Positions 14,901 through 23,945 of a DNA stretch of 64,000 nt are shown one piece after another (position 1 is the first letter of the stretch; every line of letters begins with the position of its first letter). A program made the translations under genes and the position numbers. The stretch covers positions 5,394,001 to 5,458,000 of the forward strand of contig NC_079882.1 in NCBI RefSeq assembly GCF_029227915.1. The letters run 5' to 3'. Below the pieces are notes generated by a model. It worked only from the letters and a program-made list of their open reading frames with translations, was not told where the DNA came from and searched no databases. This stretch comes from Hydractinia symbiolongicarpus. Lineage: Eukaryota; Cnidaria; Hydrozoa; Anthoathecata; Hydractiniidae.

Positions 14901-17900
14901 AATGGCTCAATACGATAATATTATTCTGATTATTTGCTTTTTATAAAAATAAATTTAAAATGTCATTAATTGTTCAGTTGTTTGTAAAGCACAAATGTTA
15001 CTTACATAAAGCGTAGAAACTGGATTTGAGAAAAACAGGATTGTTTTATTTAAATTAAGGCGTGCCGAAGAGTCGTCATATTCATTATCATCATACATTC
15101 TATCTCCGTTTTCTAGACCAAACGGGTAGAAGACTAAAAAATAAACAAAAACGGTTAACAACAACATTTTGCTGAAACAATAAAAAAAGAAAGTAAAGAA
15201 AAACTGATAATCGTAAAGCTTTTAGTCTGGTACAAATCTGTAAACTTTTTTTTTAATTTTAGCTTGCTTATACGGATGAAATTTTGCACCTTCAAGGTCA
15301 ATTTTGTGGTTTTAGAAAACGAAAAGTTAGCTGCGAGCATCACTTAATAAAGCATCACTTTAGGCTAACACTGTAAAAACAAATAAACGTTTCTAAGTTT
15401 TAAAAATGTTGTCATAAACACTGCATTTTCCTACCAGGCAGAATCAAACGTTTCGTCAGCAAAAAAACATGCTGCCCATTGGTATAGCCATTTGTTTTCA
15501 TTTGCAATGATTTGCTTCTGTGTGGATCCACAAATTCTTGCCAGCTGCAAAATGGTTCTGACACTCCGACAGTGGCACCATCGACGGCTAGCTGTCTGTA
15601 TTTAAGTATGACGTACGTCTTTTGCTCATCTGTCGCGAGAATCACTTGATATGTCAGACGCAGAGAACTGTTGACTTTTGTTGATATGTTTAAATACGTA
15701 ACAATAATCGCATGCTGGATATTCACTGAAAGATTTGTGCTTTGTTTGATGTCAAAACTTGCGTTATTAAGATCATATTGATGGAAGCTTTCCCTGTAGT
15801 ATATTCTACCACCGGCAGTTTTGTTCACGGCAGTGTGGTAGGCCGCCAAAACAGTTGTGTCGGAAGCTAGTGATCTGGCAGTCACATATTTCCCAATTGA
15901 TATTATTCCCTCTTCTTGTACCTACAATCAAGTATCTTATTAAAAATCAACAATAGAAGATAAATATTTAGAAAAACAAAACAAAGAAGCAATCTGGTTG
16001 AAAAACACGTTGAAAGGATGCGTTGAATAATTCGACGCTTAAAAAGCAACTCGTGAGAAATCTTTTTTGCTTGAAATCATGAGCTCCAACGCTTTAAACG
16101 AAGGAAATATTTTTATGGAAATGACATTTTGTGTCCTTGACATACATGCATTTCGAGTAATGTCTGAGAAAATGATAATATACCTTTTCGGTAAAAAATC
16201 CGACTTTTTGCTAGTGACTGGTATTTTTTGTCGACCAAAATTTTTTCCGATTTTTTTTAACCGACAGAACTTTTTTGCCGATCTTTTTACCTACATCCAT
16301 TTTTTGCCGGTTTGTTTTGACCTATTTTTCAATTTAATATCTATGACGCAATAACGGTTATATAATTTTTTTTAATTAACGTAGCAAAAACCAAATTTAG
16401 TCTATAGCGCTTTAATAGATATTTTTTAGGAAGTTCTCGTGATGTTTCAATTTTTTTTATGTCAAGCCAATAAGTGTTAGGTTTCCATGCTTGCTGCATC
16501 ATATTGCCTTCTTTGCCAAGATTGTTAAAGTCACAGGTCTTTTTGTTATTAGTTGGTAGCGAAAATGTTTCCAGAGTTTTAGGTAGTTTTGCTTTCTTTT
16601 GTCATTGTATACTGTTCGATAAGACCCTGGAAGAGGCCACTTAGGCAAAAGAACAATAGAAAAGGCACGTCATTTGAATTGCAATGGCGACAGCAGTGAC
16701 CCATCGATAAAAAAAATCTTTTTAGATGTTTTTGCTTGTTGCATTTATTGTGTAAAATGTGAATTGGATCATGCGCTTTTCACTAGCAATAAAAAGATTG
16801 GTTTTAACAATTACTTGCATTGGATAGGTATATAGAATATATAATTCTTCATATAAAAAATTCGCAAACCCGTTGTATATCCTAGTCGGTGACCCGTGGA
16901 AAATCCACGGGTTTGCCCGTTCTTTTTAAACCGCATAGTGTGTCCCGCTATTTTCGGTACCATTTTGCGTGACAGACGGACAAAGATATTGAGGTTTGAA
17001 AGTTTTATGATGACGTCCGAAACCGTACGTTCTAAAGCGGGTTGGGTGAACAAGGTTTAAAAAATTAAACCTTTTTGGTCCCAAATGATCCCTAATTACC
17101 CATGCAGGAGATTACGTCAGTTATTTCAACTCATTTCTAAATTATTTGTCCACAATCCAAAGTACTATGCAATAGCTTAGCTAATTTTAAAAATGCTATT
17201 GACGCCGCTCTAAATGATTTAACGTCGTTGCCTTGTACAAACAGGTAATCAGAATTCTGGTATTGTTATAAAAGACTAGTGTTAAACCCGTGTAAAAATG
17301 CACAAAATAGACACAAAAAAAACGATAACATTTTTTTTTTAAAATCACCCGTTGCCTCTGTTGTTAAGAGCTTAAAACACTGATCAAGGGCGGTTAAGGA
17401 GAATTAAAGTTATAAAAATCTTCCTGACGTCAGCAACGACGCACCAATGTACCAAGAAATAATTTCATTTATTAATTTCAATAATTTTTTTTTGACAGTT
17501 GCTTTCATTGCAGTTGCCTATAATACTGATTAAGGAAATGTGTTTAAAGGTTTTTTGTTGACGTCGTCTGTTCTAAAAAGGGTTGATTAAACAAGTTTTA
17601 AGAAATTGGTCCCATTTTATTTCCAGGTTAGTCCTAGTAATTTACGCGAAATGTTATTAAGATGTCGTTATTTGGCCTCAAAATTACAACTGCGATGCAA
17701 TTCCTTCGCTATCTGTAAAAATGCTATTTACGTCAGTCTAACATGCATTGGCGTTCTGTTATAACGTCAGAAAACTTAAGAAGTACGGAATAACTTTTTT
17801 TCGCCGCATCAAACTGTCCCCTTTGCCTCTCACAAACACACGGGCATACTTTAGCCTAATAATATGGGCGATCAATGTGTTATATTTATAAAGCTGCACT

Positions 17901-19676
17901 CACAGTGTTCTTCTCAGCTGCTATAGAGTAGAGAATGTTTTGATGTCTAGCTATACCACATAAGATGTTTTTTGTTGACGAGGTTGCATATAACACTAAA
18001 CGAAGTTGGCGCTCATTGTGGTGTAAAAAAAATTGGGTCTCTTGCCTAGTCTCGATGATAATATCAGTCGTTTTTTTGTGTCGCATAAAATAGAGATGTA
18101 CATAAAAAGGGCTAATTACTATAATGCAATGCTGTCTGCTGTTCCCGAGTAGTGGCAATTCAGTTTAAGGGCGGAGGTATAACTTAAGAAGATCATAATA
18201 GAATTTTGCTCACAGTATTAACTCCCGTCAGGCATTCCTCAGGAACAGAATAACCACCACTAATACCCAGTTTAAGTGGTGCTCTATCCATGACTCACAA
18301 CGGCTTTTTGTAAAAAAATTATTGACTAAAAATCCTATGTTGTCCTTTCTATTTCCATAAAATATTTGACAAAGAAGTATATTTATGTAAAGAAAGCTAC
18401 TCCTATTGCAACTTCGTCCAATTGTTGATTATTTTTGCTTCGATTTAAATATTTATATATACTTCTATCTAATGATTAATGTATTATTGCTATTTGACAC
18501 AAAGTTGACTTTCAATAAGAGAACTTGATAAGTTAGAAACGAAAAAAAATAATTTAAAACTTACGTATACATCACTGCTTAGTTTCGAGAATAATAGCAT
18601 TGGTTTGCTCAGTTTTAATAAAGCTCTCGTCTTTGTTAACTCTTTGTCTCCTGTAGTATTTCCGTAGGAATAAAAATCTAGAGAAAAAACAACAAAAATA
18701 GCATAAACAATAAGAGAAAAATTAGCTGGAAAAAATTAGCTGGAAAAAAAATCGTGCATCAACTTTTACAGTTCCCCACATGAAACATTCTCAATCGGCC
18801 TTTTAATCTAATAAGGTTAAGAAATCTTTTTCCTTTACGAGCCCAGTTGATAGCAGTAAAATATAATAAAATGAAATTGAATGCTTTTTGCATTATGTTT
18901 TTATGTCAGTAAAAATCAATCAACTGGTCACGTTTTTATTTAAAACTCCTAATGCCAGTGGTCATAAATTAAAATATTGAAAGTGAAGTAAGTAGCTAAG
19001 AAGAACAAATTTTGTGTCACCATCATTAAGCTTTTGACATTGATTTTGTCAAAAGTGCAGTATTATTTTATTTTTAGAAAAATAAAATGTAGAATTTGAA
19101 GAAGAACTAAATATTTTAGTGTTTTTATCATGTACGCTATAACCTTGCGTTCATTGTAGCTGTTTGTATGGAGGAATGAGGCATTGTACTTTTAGAGATC
19201 TTCGGACTATAATTTTAGTGCAAAGAAAGTTCACACAAAAACAAAATAAATCGATGCACAGATTGCCTGTCCGTAAAAATATAAACGTATGCGACGAAGT
19301 TACTGCGTAATAAAAAAATGCGGCCATAAAGGCGAGAGCAGAACACTGTTGAGCTTTTATGCGCTTTATTTGAATGGAAACGAGCCTTAACTTGTACGTT
19401 TGTTAAGAAAAGACGTAAAAAGCAGATAATCGAATTATCATATTGTTTTTTTTAGTATAAATAATAAAATAATAAATGAGTAAAATCCAGAAAAATTTTG
19501 CTTTGATAATGAGACATTTTTTAGCGAAAGAAGGAATAAAGGGCAGTTCGCATAAAATTTTAAAAAAGGTTTAGGTAGTTCGTATATCAATAAAGTTATA
19601 TAACATCCATATTACCTGGTCTCTGTGCTGAAATAAGTGAAAATAACCACATACACAAGATAACCAGTTTCTTCAT
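2473..19676 (-). CDS. Receptor tyrosine kinase with six tandem NIDO domains (about 21 exons)
   Basis: This is a single-pass cell-surface receptor kinase rebuilt from splice sites. Coding exons from 5' to 3' are 19676-19616, 18677-18565, 15921-15435, 15133-15006, 14558-14042, 13223-13108, 12171-11688, 11004-10883, 10789-10279, 9758-9637, 9144-8652, 7146-7025, 6860-6326, 5985-5710, 5328-5171, 4735-4483, 3963-3674, 3599-3406, 3266-3032, 2922-2837 and 2743 to about 2504 or 2473. Every junction keeps the frame. The protein is about 1,857 residues if it ends at the in-frame stop at 2473. It comprises a signal peptide (1-18), NIDO domains 1-6 (about 21-1271), an FN3-like domain (1271-1363), a transmembrane helix (about 1374-1396) and a tyrosine kinase (about 1440-1735). 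The kinase has all catalytic motifs and resembles the FGFR/VEGFR group. The ectodomain is not that of any standard RTK family. The ligand is unknown. The last exon is uncertain. Confidence 0.88.
2952..2999. repeat. (AAC)n microsatellite
   Basis: Two blocks of AAC trinucleotides separated by a short AAACGTT spacer lie in the intron before the RTK tail exons. On the coding strand this is a GTT-rich tract. Confidence 0.85.
3032..4735 (-). CDS. RTK tyrosine kinase domain (exons 16-19)
   Basis: The exons encode a full active-type tyrosine kinase. Motifs are the glycine loop [10 protein letters not shown] (G near 1449), VVAVKKLKG (catalytic Lys near 1496), an alpha-C segment NELKLL and [12 protein letters not shown]. 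They are followed by [10 protein letters not shown] (catalytic Asp near 1601), IADFGLA, a twin tyrosine in the activation loop ([10 protein letters not shown]), [26 protein letters not shown] and RPSFFDL. These motifs most resemble FGFR and VEGFR kinases. The kinase insert is short, FGFR-like rather than the long PDGFR-type insert. The loop between beta-2 and beta-3 carries an unusual basic insertion ending KKRRRR. Confidence 0.93.
5171..5328 (-). CDS. RTK transmembrane and juxtamembrane exon
   Basis: The exon encodes a short stalk, then a hydrophobic helix ([20 protein letters not shown]), then a strongly basic stop-transfer stretch ([13 protein letters not shown]). Charge distribution places the N-terminal part outside the cell and the kinase inside. 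It ends in phase 0 at a GTATGA donor. Confidence 0.85.
5710..5985 (-). CDS. RTK fibronectin type III-like domain exon
   Basis: This single 276-nt exon has phase 1 at both ends. It encodes [20 protein letters not shown] at its start and a later Trp and Tyr (KWEIEWL, RSYHIEV), the expected FN3 core pattern. It sits between the last NIDO domain and the transmembrane exon, as FN3 domains often do in receptor kinases. The domain call rests on pattern only. Confidence 0.6.
6326..7146 (-). CDS. RTK NIDO domain 6 (two exons, type A)
   Basis: Exon 7146-7025 encodes [18 protein letters not shown]. Exon 6860-6326 encodes [40 protein letters not shown] and FLILKYYRL. The type A signature GALTLYSE is present and the type B cysteines are absent. 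The donor at 6325 is phase 1, in step with the FN3 exon. This is the membrane-proximal and most divergent copy, and it may be the oldest. Confidence 0.84.
7230..8240 (+). pseudogene. Decayed Tigger/pogo-like transposon in an RTK intron
   Basis: From 7540 the frame encodes an N-terminal CENP-B/Psq helix-turn-helix ([33 protein letters not shown]). Frameshifts in A-runs near 7680 and 7795 follow. The downstream frames still read as a second CENP-B-type DNA-binding segment ([22 protein letters not shown]). The DDE catalytic domain is missing, so this is a short defective copy. A motif TAACGAATTTCTCATTATA occurs near 7262 and 7357. A variant occurs near 8180, beside a terminal GGGTCAACTGTA. The element lies wholly in the intron between NIDO 5 and NIDO 6 exons. 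Confidence 0.65.
8652..9758 (-). CDS. RTK NIDO domain 5 (two exons, type B)
   Basis: Exon 9758-9637 encodes [14 protein letters not shown] and [11 protein letters not shown]. Exon 9144-8652 encodes [42 protein letters not shown] and YAILNY. It carries the type B cysteines (ELAC, SKNC) and ends in phase 1. The internal intron contains a short telomere-like repeat. Confidence 0.84.
9338..9354 (+). repeat. Short interstitial telomere-like repeat
   Basis: GTTAGGGTTAGGGTTAG matches just over two units of the metazoan telomere repeat TTAGGG. It sits in the NIDO 5 intron. This length can arise by chance or from double-strand break repair. Confidence 0.5.
10279..11004 (-). CDS. RTK NIDO domain 4 (two exons, type B, GC donor)
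   Basis: Exon 11004-10883 encodes [13 protein letters not shown] and [11 protein letters not shown]. Exon 10789-10279 encodes [43 protein letters not shown] and YVILNF, with the type B cysteines (GERRC, AKKC). The internal intron is only 93 bp. The only donor that preserves phase 1 at the end of the second exon is GC type (ATG|GCAAGT), because no in-phase GT donor exists there. Confidence 0.82.
11688..13223 (-). CDS. RTK NIDO domain 3 (two exons, type A)
   Basis: Exon 13223-13108 encodes [19 protein letters not shown] and ends [10 protein letters not shown] at a GTAAGT donor. An upstream GTAAGA at 13167 would truncate the domain, so I rejected it. Exon 12171-11688 encodes [42 protein letters not shown] and GYSEPF, ending INFPG. 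That end closely parallels NIDO 1. The intron between the halves holds a tRNA-derived SINE. Confidence 0.83.
12409..12953 (+). mobile_element. tRNA-derived SINE, copy 1
   Basis: The head, from TTTTTACAAGCTCGTGAGCT, contains a pol III B-box-like GTTCGAATCTC near 12508. A T-rich stretch and a tail ending ATATCATACGTCTTGTTT follow. Both head and tail match copy 2 at 40930-41241 closely. Copy 1 has about 230 bp extra in the middle, so it is either a longer form or carries an insertion. It sits in the intron of NIDO 3. Confidence 0.65.
14042..15133 (-). CDS. RTK NIDO domain 2 (two exons, type B)
   Basis: Exon 15133-15006 encodes [18 protein letters not shown] and [10 protein letters not shown], the best match to the nidogen NIDO opening. 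Exon 14558-14042 encodes [43 protein letters not shown] and FSIFNY. It then has a cysteine pair (SELPC, SSDC) seen only in type B copies. Phases are 1-0-1. NIDO domains occur extracellularly in nidogen, alpha-tectorin and mucin-4-type proteins and are presumed to mediate matrix or protein contacts. Confidence 0.87.
15435..18677 (-). CDS. RTK NIDO domain 1 (two exons, type A)
   Basis: The first exon (18677-18565) encodes [12 protein letters not shown], the NIDO opening (aromatic-Tyr-Pro-Tyr-Gly then Gly-Asp in sister copies). The second exon (15921-15435) starts in phase 0 with the NGVIS-like EEGIIS. It carries the NIDO core: [26 protein letters not shown] and YVILKYRQL. The module ends LILPG in phase 1. 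There are many N-glycosylation sites (NKT, NAS, NLS, NIS, NSS). The intervening 2.6-kb intron is the largest between two halves of a NIDO domain and is filled with repeats. Confidence 0.85.
16150..16330 (+). repeat. GTCGGTAAAA/CCGA-type dispersed repeat
   Basis: A run of alternating poly-T and CCGA/GCCGA words (TTTTTGCCGATCTTTTTACC) is seen here. Similar stretches occur near 1180-1260, 25440-25570, 37640-37725 and 55970-56275. It looks like a scattered AT-rich repeat family, not coding sequence. Confidence 0.4.
16580..17800 (+). mobile_element. Non-autonomous repeat family, forward copy
   Basis: The segment shares long blocks, in inverted orientation, with 25920-26445. Examples are CCACTTAGGCAAAAGAACAA and CAGGAGATTACGTCAGTTA. 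Near 16890 it has a palindromic end, CCGTGGAAAATCCACGGG. A second diverged internal unit begins near 17520 (GACGTCGTCTGTTCTAAAAA). No transposase frame is present, so this is a MITE-like or otherwise non-autonomous element in the NIDO 1 intron. Confidence 0.5.
19616..19676 (-). CDS. RTK exon 1: start codon and signal peptide
   Basis: The ATG at 19676 opens a 61-nt exon encoding [20 protein letters not shown]. It has a basic start, a hydrophobic core and a small-residue cleavage site (SLISA/Q), which is a classic signal peptide. The exon ends in phase 1 at a GTAATA donor. Phase 1 matches the acceptor of the first NIDO exon at 18677, which supports this as the true N-terminus. No convincing TATA box was seen upstream. 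Confidence 0.75.
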
Positions 19677-19679
19677 TTT

Positions 19680-20920
19680 TTTAGAAGTTTGCACGCATCA
19701 ACTTCAATTTTTGTTGTTGCATGCTTCTCTGTTGCTTTCTAATTTTGAATAATTGGATCATTTTTTCTTTCCTATAGATTTCTCAATTTAATACTAAACT
19801 GTTTGAAGCAATATTTTTTTTATATGTTTGTCAATATTTTAAAATGATTGCATTAGATAACCAATAATTATTCGTTTTCCAAAAGCTTATTTCCATTAAT
19901 CTATGCATAGATTAGGCAATTATATTCTATTGTGATACATTCATCACCTGCTTGAATTTTTTTTGAAACTTGCACGAAATTAATTTTTAAATTTTCTGCA
20001 CAAAGAAATACTTTTTATTTATTTTATCCCTTTTTTCTTTTGATTATATCTTCCACATATATGGTTCCTGCCACGAAACTTTTAATTCCATTTCTTACTT
20101 TCCAACGGTAACACTGTAGAAGTCCCCTTTTGATGACTCTTACCTATAATAATAGTGTCTGCATTCTTTTTCATCCTGTTAAAAAGTAGACTTTTGAAGG
20201 GAGGTGTTAAAATGTTTGAAAATAATCACGGAAACACGAAATTTTTAAAATGCGCACCAATACCAAATGCGATATATTTTTACCGACATTGTTTTGACCG
20301 CGTGCGCGTAGTATAGCAATCACCACGCCTGATTCTATAAAAAACAATCAAAGATTTTCGCGACCAAAAAGAATCCAAAATTTTCGCTTAAAAACAATTC
20401 CATATATTTTCGCTGCTGAATGAAATGAACGAAGGCCATTTTGATTCTTAAAAATACAAACCAAGATTTTCGCGGCTGAATAAATAAAGGCCATTTTAAT
20501 TTTGAAAATGGTCATGTACAATGTGTGGGAGGTTTGTAAGCCTTTTTTATCTTCCGAAGCTTTATATTTTTTTAATATTTGTTTTCAATGTAAAGATGTA
20601 AAGATAAATATATTGTCACGTTTTTTTGGTACGTACAGATCTTAAACGCACCAGTTTTAGGATTTTTGGCTAAAAACGAAGATTTTAAAGGCTAGCTAGC
20701 TAGAGCCTTACTTTTTACTATTCTGTTTGATATAAGAGCTTTTTATCCTACCCAACATTTATTTTTATGTTGAGGATGTAGCCATTTACCTAGCTCCTAT
20801 ATTTGGCTAAAAAGTGAAAGTATAAAAATTCTATTGGCTACAACAATATTCTTAATCAATAATTATCTTGCTAAATGCAATTAGTTAGTTAGGTCTTTAT
20901 TATTATTTTGGAAACTTTTT
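19680..20920. other. Gene-free stretch with local repeats
   Basis: I see no supported gene upstream of the RTK start. Near 20340-20490 there are several related words of the type AAGATTTTCGCGACC / AAGATTTTCGCGGCTGAATA, a short degenerate local repeat. AT-rich DNA fills the remainder. Confidence 0.4.
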
Positions 20921-21029
20921 CTGTAAATAAAGTGACTGAGCAATTGCTTTAGCTGGAGGGGTAACACAACAGGCTCTTCCTTGTGTTTTCATTTAAACCA
21001 AAGTTGCGATAAAGTTTTTTTAGAAAAGA

Positions 21030-21385
21030 GTATTAAGCCTGTTCAACTCTGCTTAACTGTACTAAGAGATAAGCCCAGTGTTAACAACAGACTGTTTTTG
21101 TAAAAGTTTGTTATCCCTATGCCGTGTGCAACATAGTTTACCTGTACTAAGGGGTTAGCCCACTGACAATTAATTTTTGCACTTTCTAGGGAATCACACC
21201 TGTACGGATGCGCAACACTGTTTACTAACCGCTTAACCCTGTTTTAGTAATGGACTGTTTTTTGTGTTTTTATTTACACAGAGTCAGCAAGAAAGCTTTT
21301 TCAAAAGGGTATTATCCCTATACGCCTGTACAACACTGTTTAACTGTACTAAGCGATTAGCCCGGTGTCACATTTAATTTTTTAA
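21030..21385 (+). repeat. Degenerate tandem repeat, about four units of about 100 bp
   Basis: Four related blocks start near 21036, 21120, 21205 and 21320. Each contains a version of CAACACTGTTTAACTGTACT followed by AAGCGATTAGCCC. They have diverged from each other, so this is an old tandem array. Confidence 0.5.
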
Positions 21386-21504
21386 CTTTCACAAAATCTT
21401 ATTCCGCAAAATAAAATATATAATATTGACCGATTTTTTTTTTGCTATGGAGTAACAACGGTTTGTAAACTCTGTTTTTATTTCAGCTATCATTGCGGGA
21501 ATGT

Positions 21505-21585
21505 TTTTTTTTCAAAATATGTTACAGTCGCAACACTATAATGGTGTATGCGCACAGTCGCAACACTATAATGGAGTATGCGCTT
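21505..21585 (+). repeat. Duplicated AGTCGCAACACTATAATGG unit
   Basis: CAGTCGCAACACTATAATGG occurs twice about 30 bp apart, each followed by a TATGCGC word. An open frame across it is a by-product of this repeat. Confidence 0.6.
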
Positions 21586-21774
21586 TACTTGATTTACGAC
21601 AACGCTGTGTCACACCTTAAATTGTGGCTTAACCCGACGGTTCGACGCCGGGTTTTCCGGCTAGTCTATCTAATAATAGCCGTATTCTGTCAGTCTGTTT
21701 GTAACGGTGTTAATCACGTACGAAATCCTTAAGATCAGAATAGCAAATGTGATATATTTTCATCAATCTTGCTG

Positions 21775-21930
21775 CATGGTGTGAATTTCCGTGGATTTTT
21801 TAAGGGCTAACGACTAGTTATTAGTAATAAAGATATTCTGTCTGTGTACGAGAAAAAAGTCGTGCCACGGAGACACAATTTTTTATATGCACGAAATAAC
21901 AAATGCAATACATTCTTACCGACCGAGGAA
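21775..21930 (+). repeat. CCGTGGATTT...GACTAGT repeat end
   Basis: CCGTGGATTTTTTAAGGGCT followed by AACGACTAGT is one of several similar transposon-end-like sequences. Others lie near 24950-25000, 42745-42780 and 51240-51275. All are near words such as GAGAAAAAAGTCGTGC or a palindrome of CCACGG. They probably mark ends of one non-autonomous element family. Confidence 0.45.
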
Positions 21931-23909
21931 TAAGAAAGTTTCTTGCGGCCTTGACATGCTGACTAGGGAACAGAAAACGACAAGCGCTAGGGTGCCCCTC
22001 TGTTGTTTTTTTTGCTTTTTATTTGTCGCATGCACTTCTGTGTGATATAAGTCTTTCCTTTTATGTCAATACGAGTATACTTTTTTGATGGTGTGTTTTT
22101 GAAAAAATCAGCCCCATACAATTTCATGAAAAGTTATAAAATTATTGAAGAATTTGAGAGTTTTCTGACCTTGTTCAGTGAAGACGTTCAACACACTGTA
22201 TATTATATTATTATCAAGTAGCGAAAATATCATTTTTGAGCTTCTGATGGTGTTCGCTTTTGGGAGGTTTCATTACATTAACTTACTACTATTCCGCGCA
22301 ACAAAGTCTATAAATACAAAACACATTTATTATTTTTTGAGTCCCTGATACAACCCTTTCCCGCACACACACCCAGAATATGGGTTTTAGCATAGATTTT
22401 CTAAAACTATACCGCAATGCATTTATTAAGGCACACTCTCTCTCTATTAGACGGCAAATAAACGAATACTTTAACAAAGATATCTTAAAATAAGCACTGT
22501 GTAGAAGCTCTTACTTTTTCAGTCACGCAATCTATTTCATTCCAGTATATAGCTGAATATAATGTTCAATGCATTTTCACCATTTTTGAAATTGTTTGTT
22601 GCCAAGGGAAATGGCACATTGCAACAGAACTATGTAGAAATAAATTTTTTGATGTTTGCTTAAACCACGTGATATTTTAATAAACTTTGATTTGATAGCA
22701 TGGTATGACGTCAGATCTGCTAACTCGCTCGATATTTACCGTTACTTTTCTAGTGTTTTATATTGCTGATAACTCATATTTTTAAATAAATTTAAAAACG
22801 AAAATTATGTAACGGCAAAAAAAGGAGGAACAATGCTTCGATGTGACAAAATGAGGAAGTCAGAATGTTGATTAAATTTATTTACTTGGAGATTTCTCAT
22901 TTTATCTAATTAGTCAGTGTGTATTTTTTATTATATTTAAATAATTATGTTTGGTCGAAAAGGCTCATATTATGTTAATTCAAAACAGACAAAAGTTAGT
23001 GTCAAAAAGTAAGTAAAATTATCTCTTTACTTTTCTAAAAATATTTCTGCACCCCCGCACTTATTTACGACACTCCGCCCCGTTTATTAAGCTTTCACTT
23101 TTTAGGGCGCAGCCTGTAAAATATTTTTACCACAAACTTTTTGAAATATTGGAAGAGTTTTTTTAAAATATAACAAAATACGACACGTTTCAAGTTGATG
23201 ATCGTTATTTTTATTTATTATTATTTATTTATTTTATTGTATTCAGACGACTACATACAGAAAATCCTACAAATTTATCACAACCTGTAAGCAGGTTTGT
23301 ATTGCTGAAGGTGTTGTACAACTCTTTCTTGCAGCAGTGAACTTGACTACGTACATAAAATTAATTTCTTTTATTTAATGATTTGTGCTTTTTTTATAAT
23401 TACTGTTTTTTATTCCTTCTTCTTAATATGCAAAAAAAAAAAGTTGTAAAATTTTGATCAAGTCTGAGCCTAGAAATTCATAAAGGCTATTTTCTTGTGG
23501 GAAAAAAAACAATTCACAAATCCAAATAATTTTGTATTGTTGTAGTTAGTGTAAATTTTAAGATAGCAATATGCTTTTCAAAACTATAAATAATTTGCGG
23601 ATTCTTACAATTAGGACCAAAATCAGGAAAAACTTCTGGATATGGTATTTTGAAGCATATTACATCTGGGGAAAATTTTTAAAAAAAATCTATTGAAAGT
23701 TGCTTTTTTGTGATACAATGGCATGAGTATAAATTTAAAATCTGTGACAGAAAGTGGTTTTATAAAAAACACCTATTGGAAGCACTTTAATATCACATGC
23801 AGTGAAGAGCAAAACAACAAATATAATTCCCATCTATAGAAAAACAGTCGTCGAGTTTCTAAAACAAAAAATTCGACCATTTTTTACTATATGCTCTTTT
23901 TCTTTCTAG

Positions 23910-23945
23910 AGTTCGATTTCAGGAGCCCAAGATGTCATTTGATGA
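23910..23945 (+). CDS. Candidate leader exon (MSFDE), phase 2
   Basis: TTTCTTTCTAG is followed by a short exon containing an ATG at 23932 (MSFD plus two bases). It ends at a perfect GTAAGT donor in phase 2. A 30-nt candidate exon at 31108-31137 accepts phase 2 and ends in phase 2. The acceptor in front of the aminotransferase ATG at 48914 accepts phase 2 as well. Linking these is inference, since exons this short can arise by chance. Confidence 0.3.
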
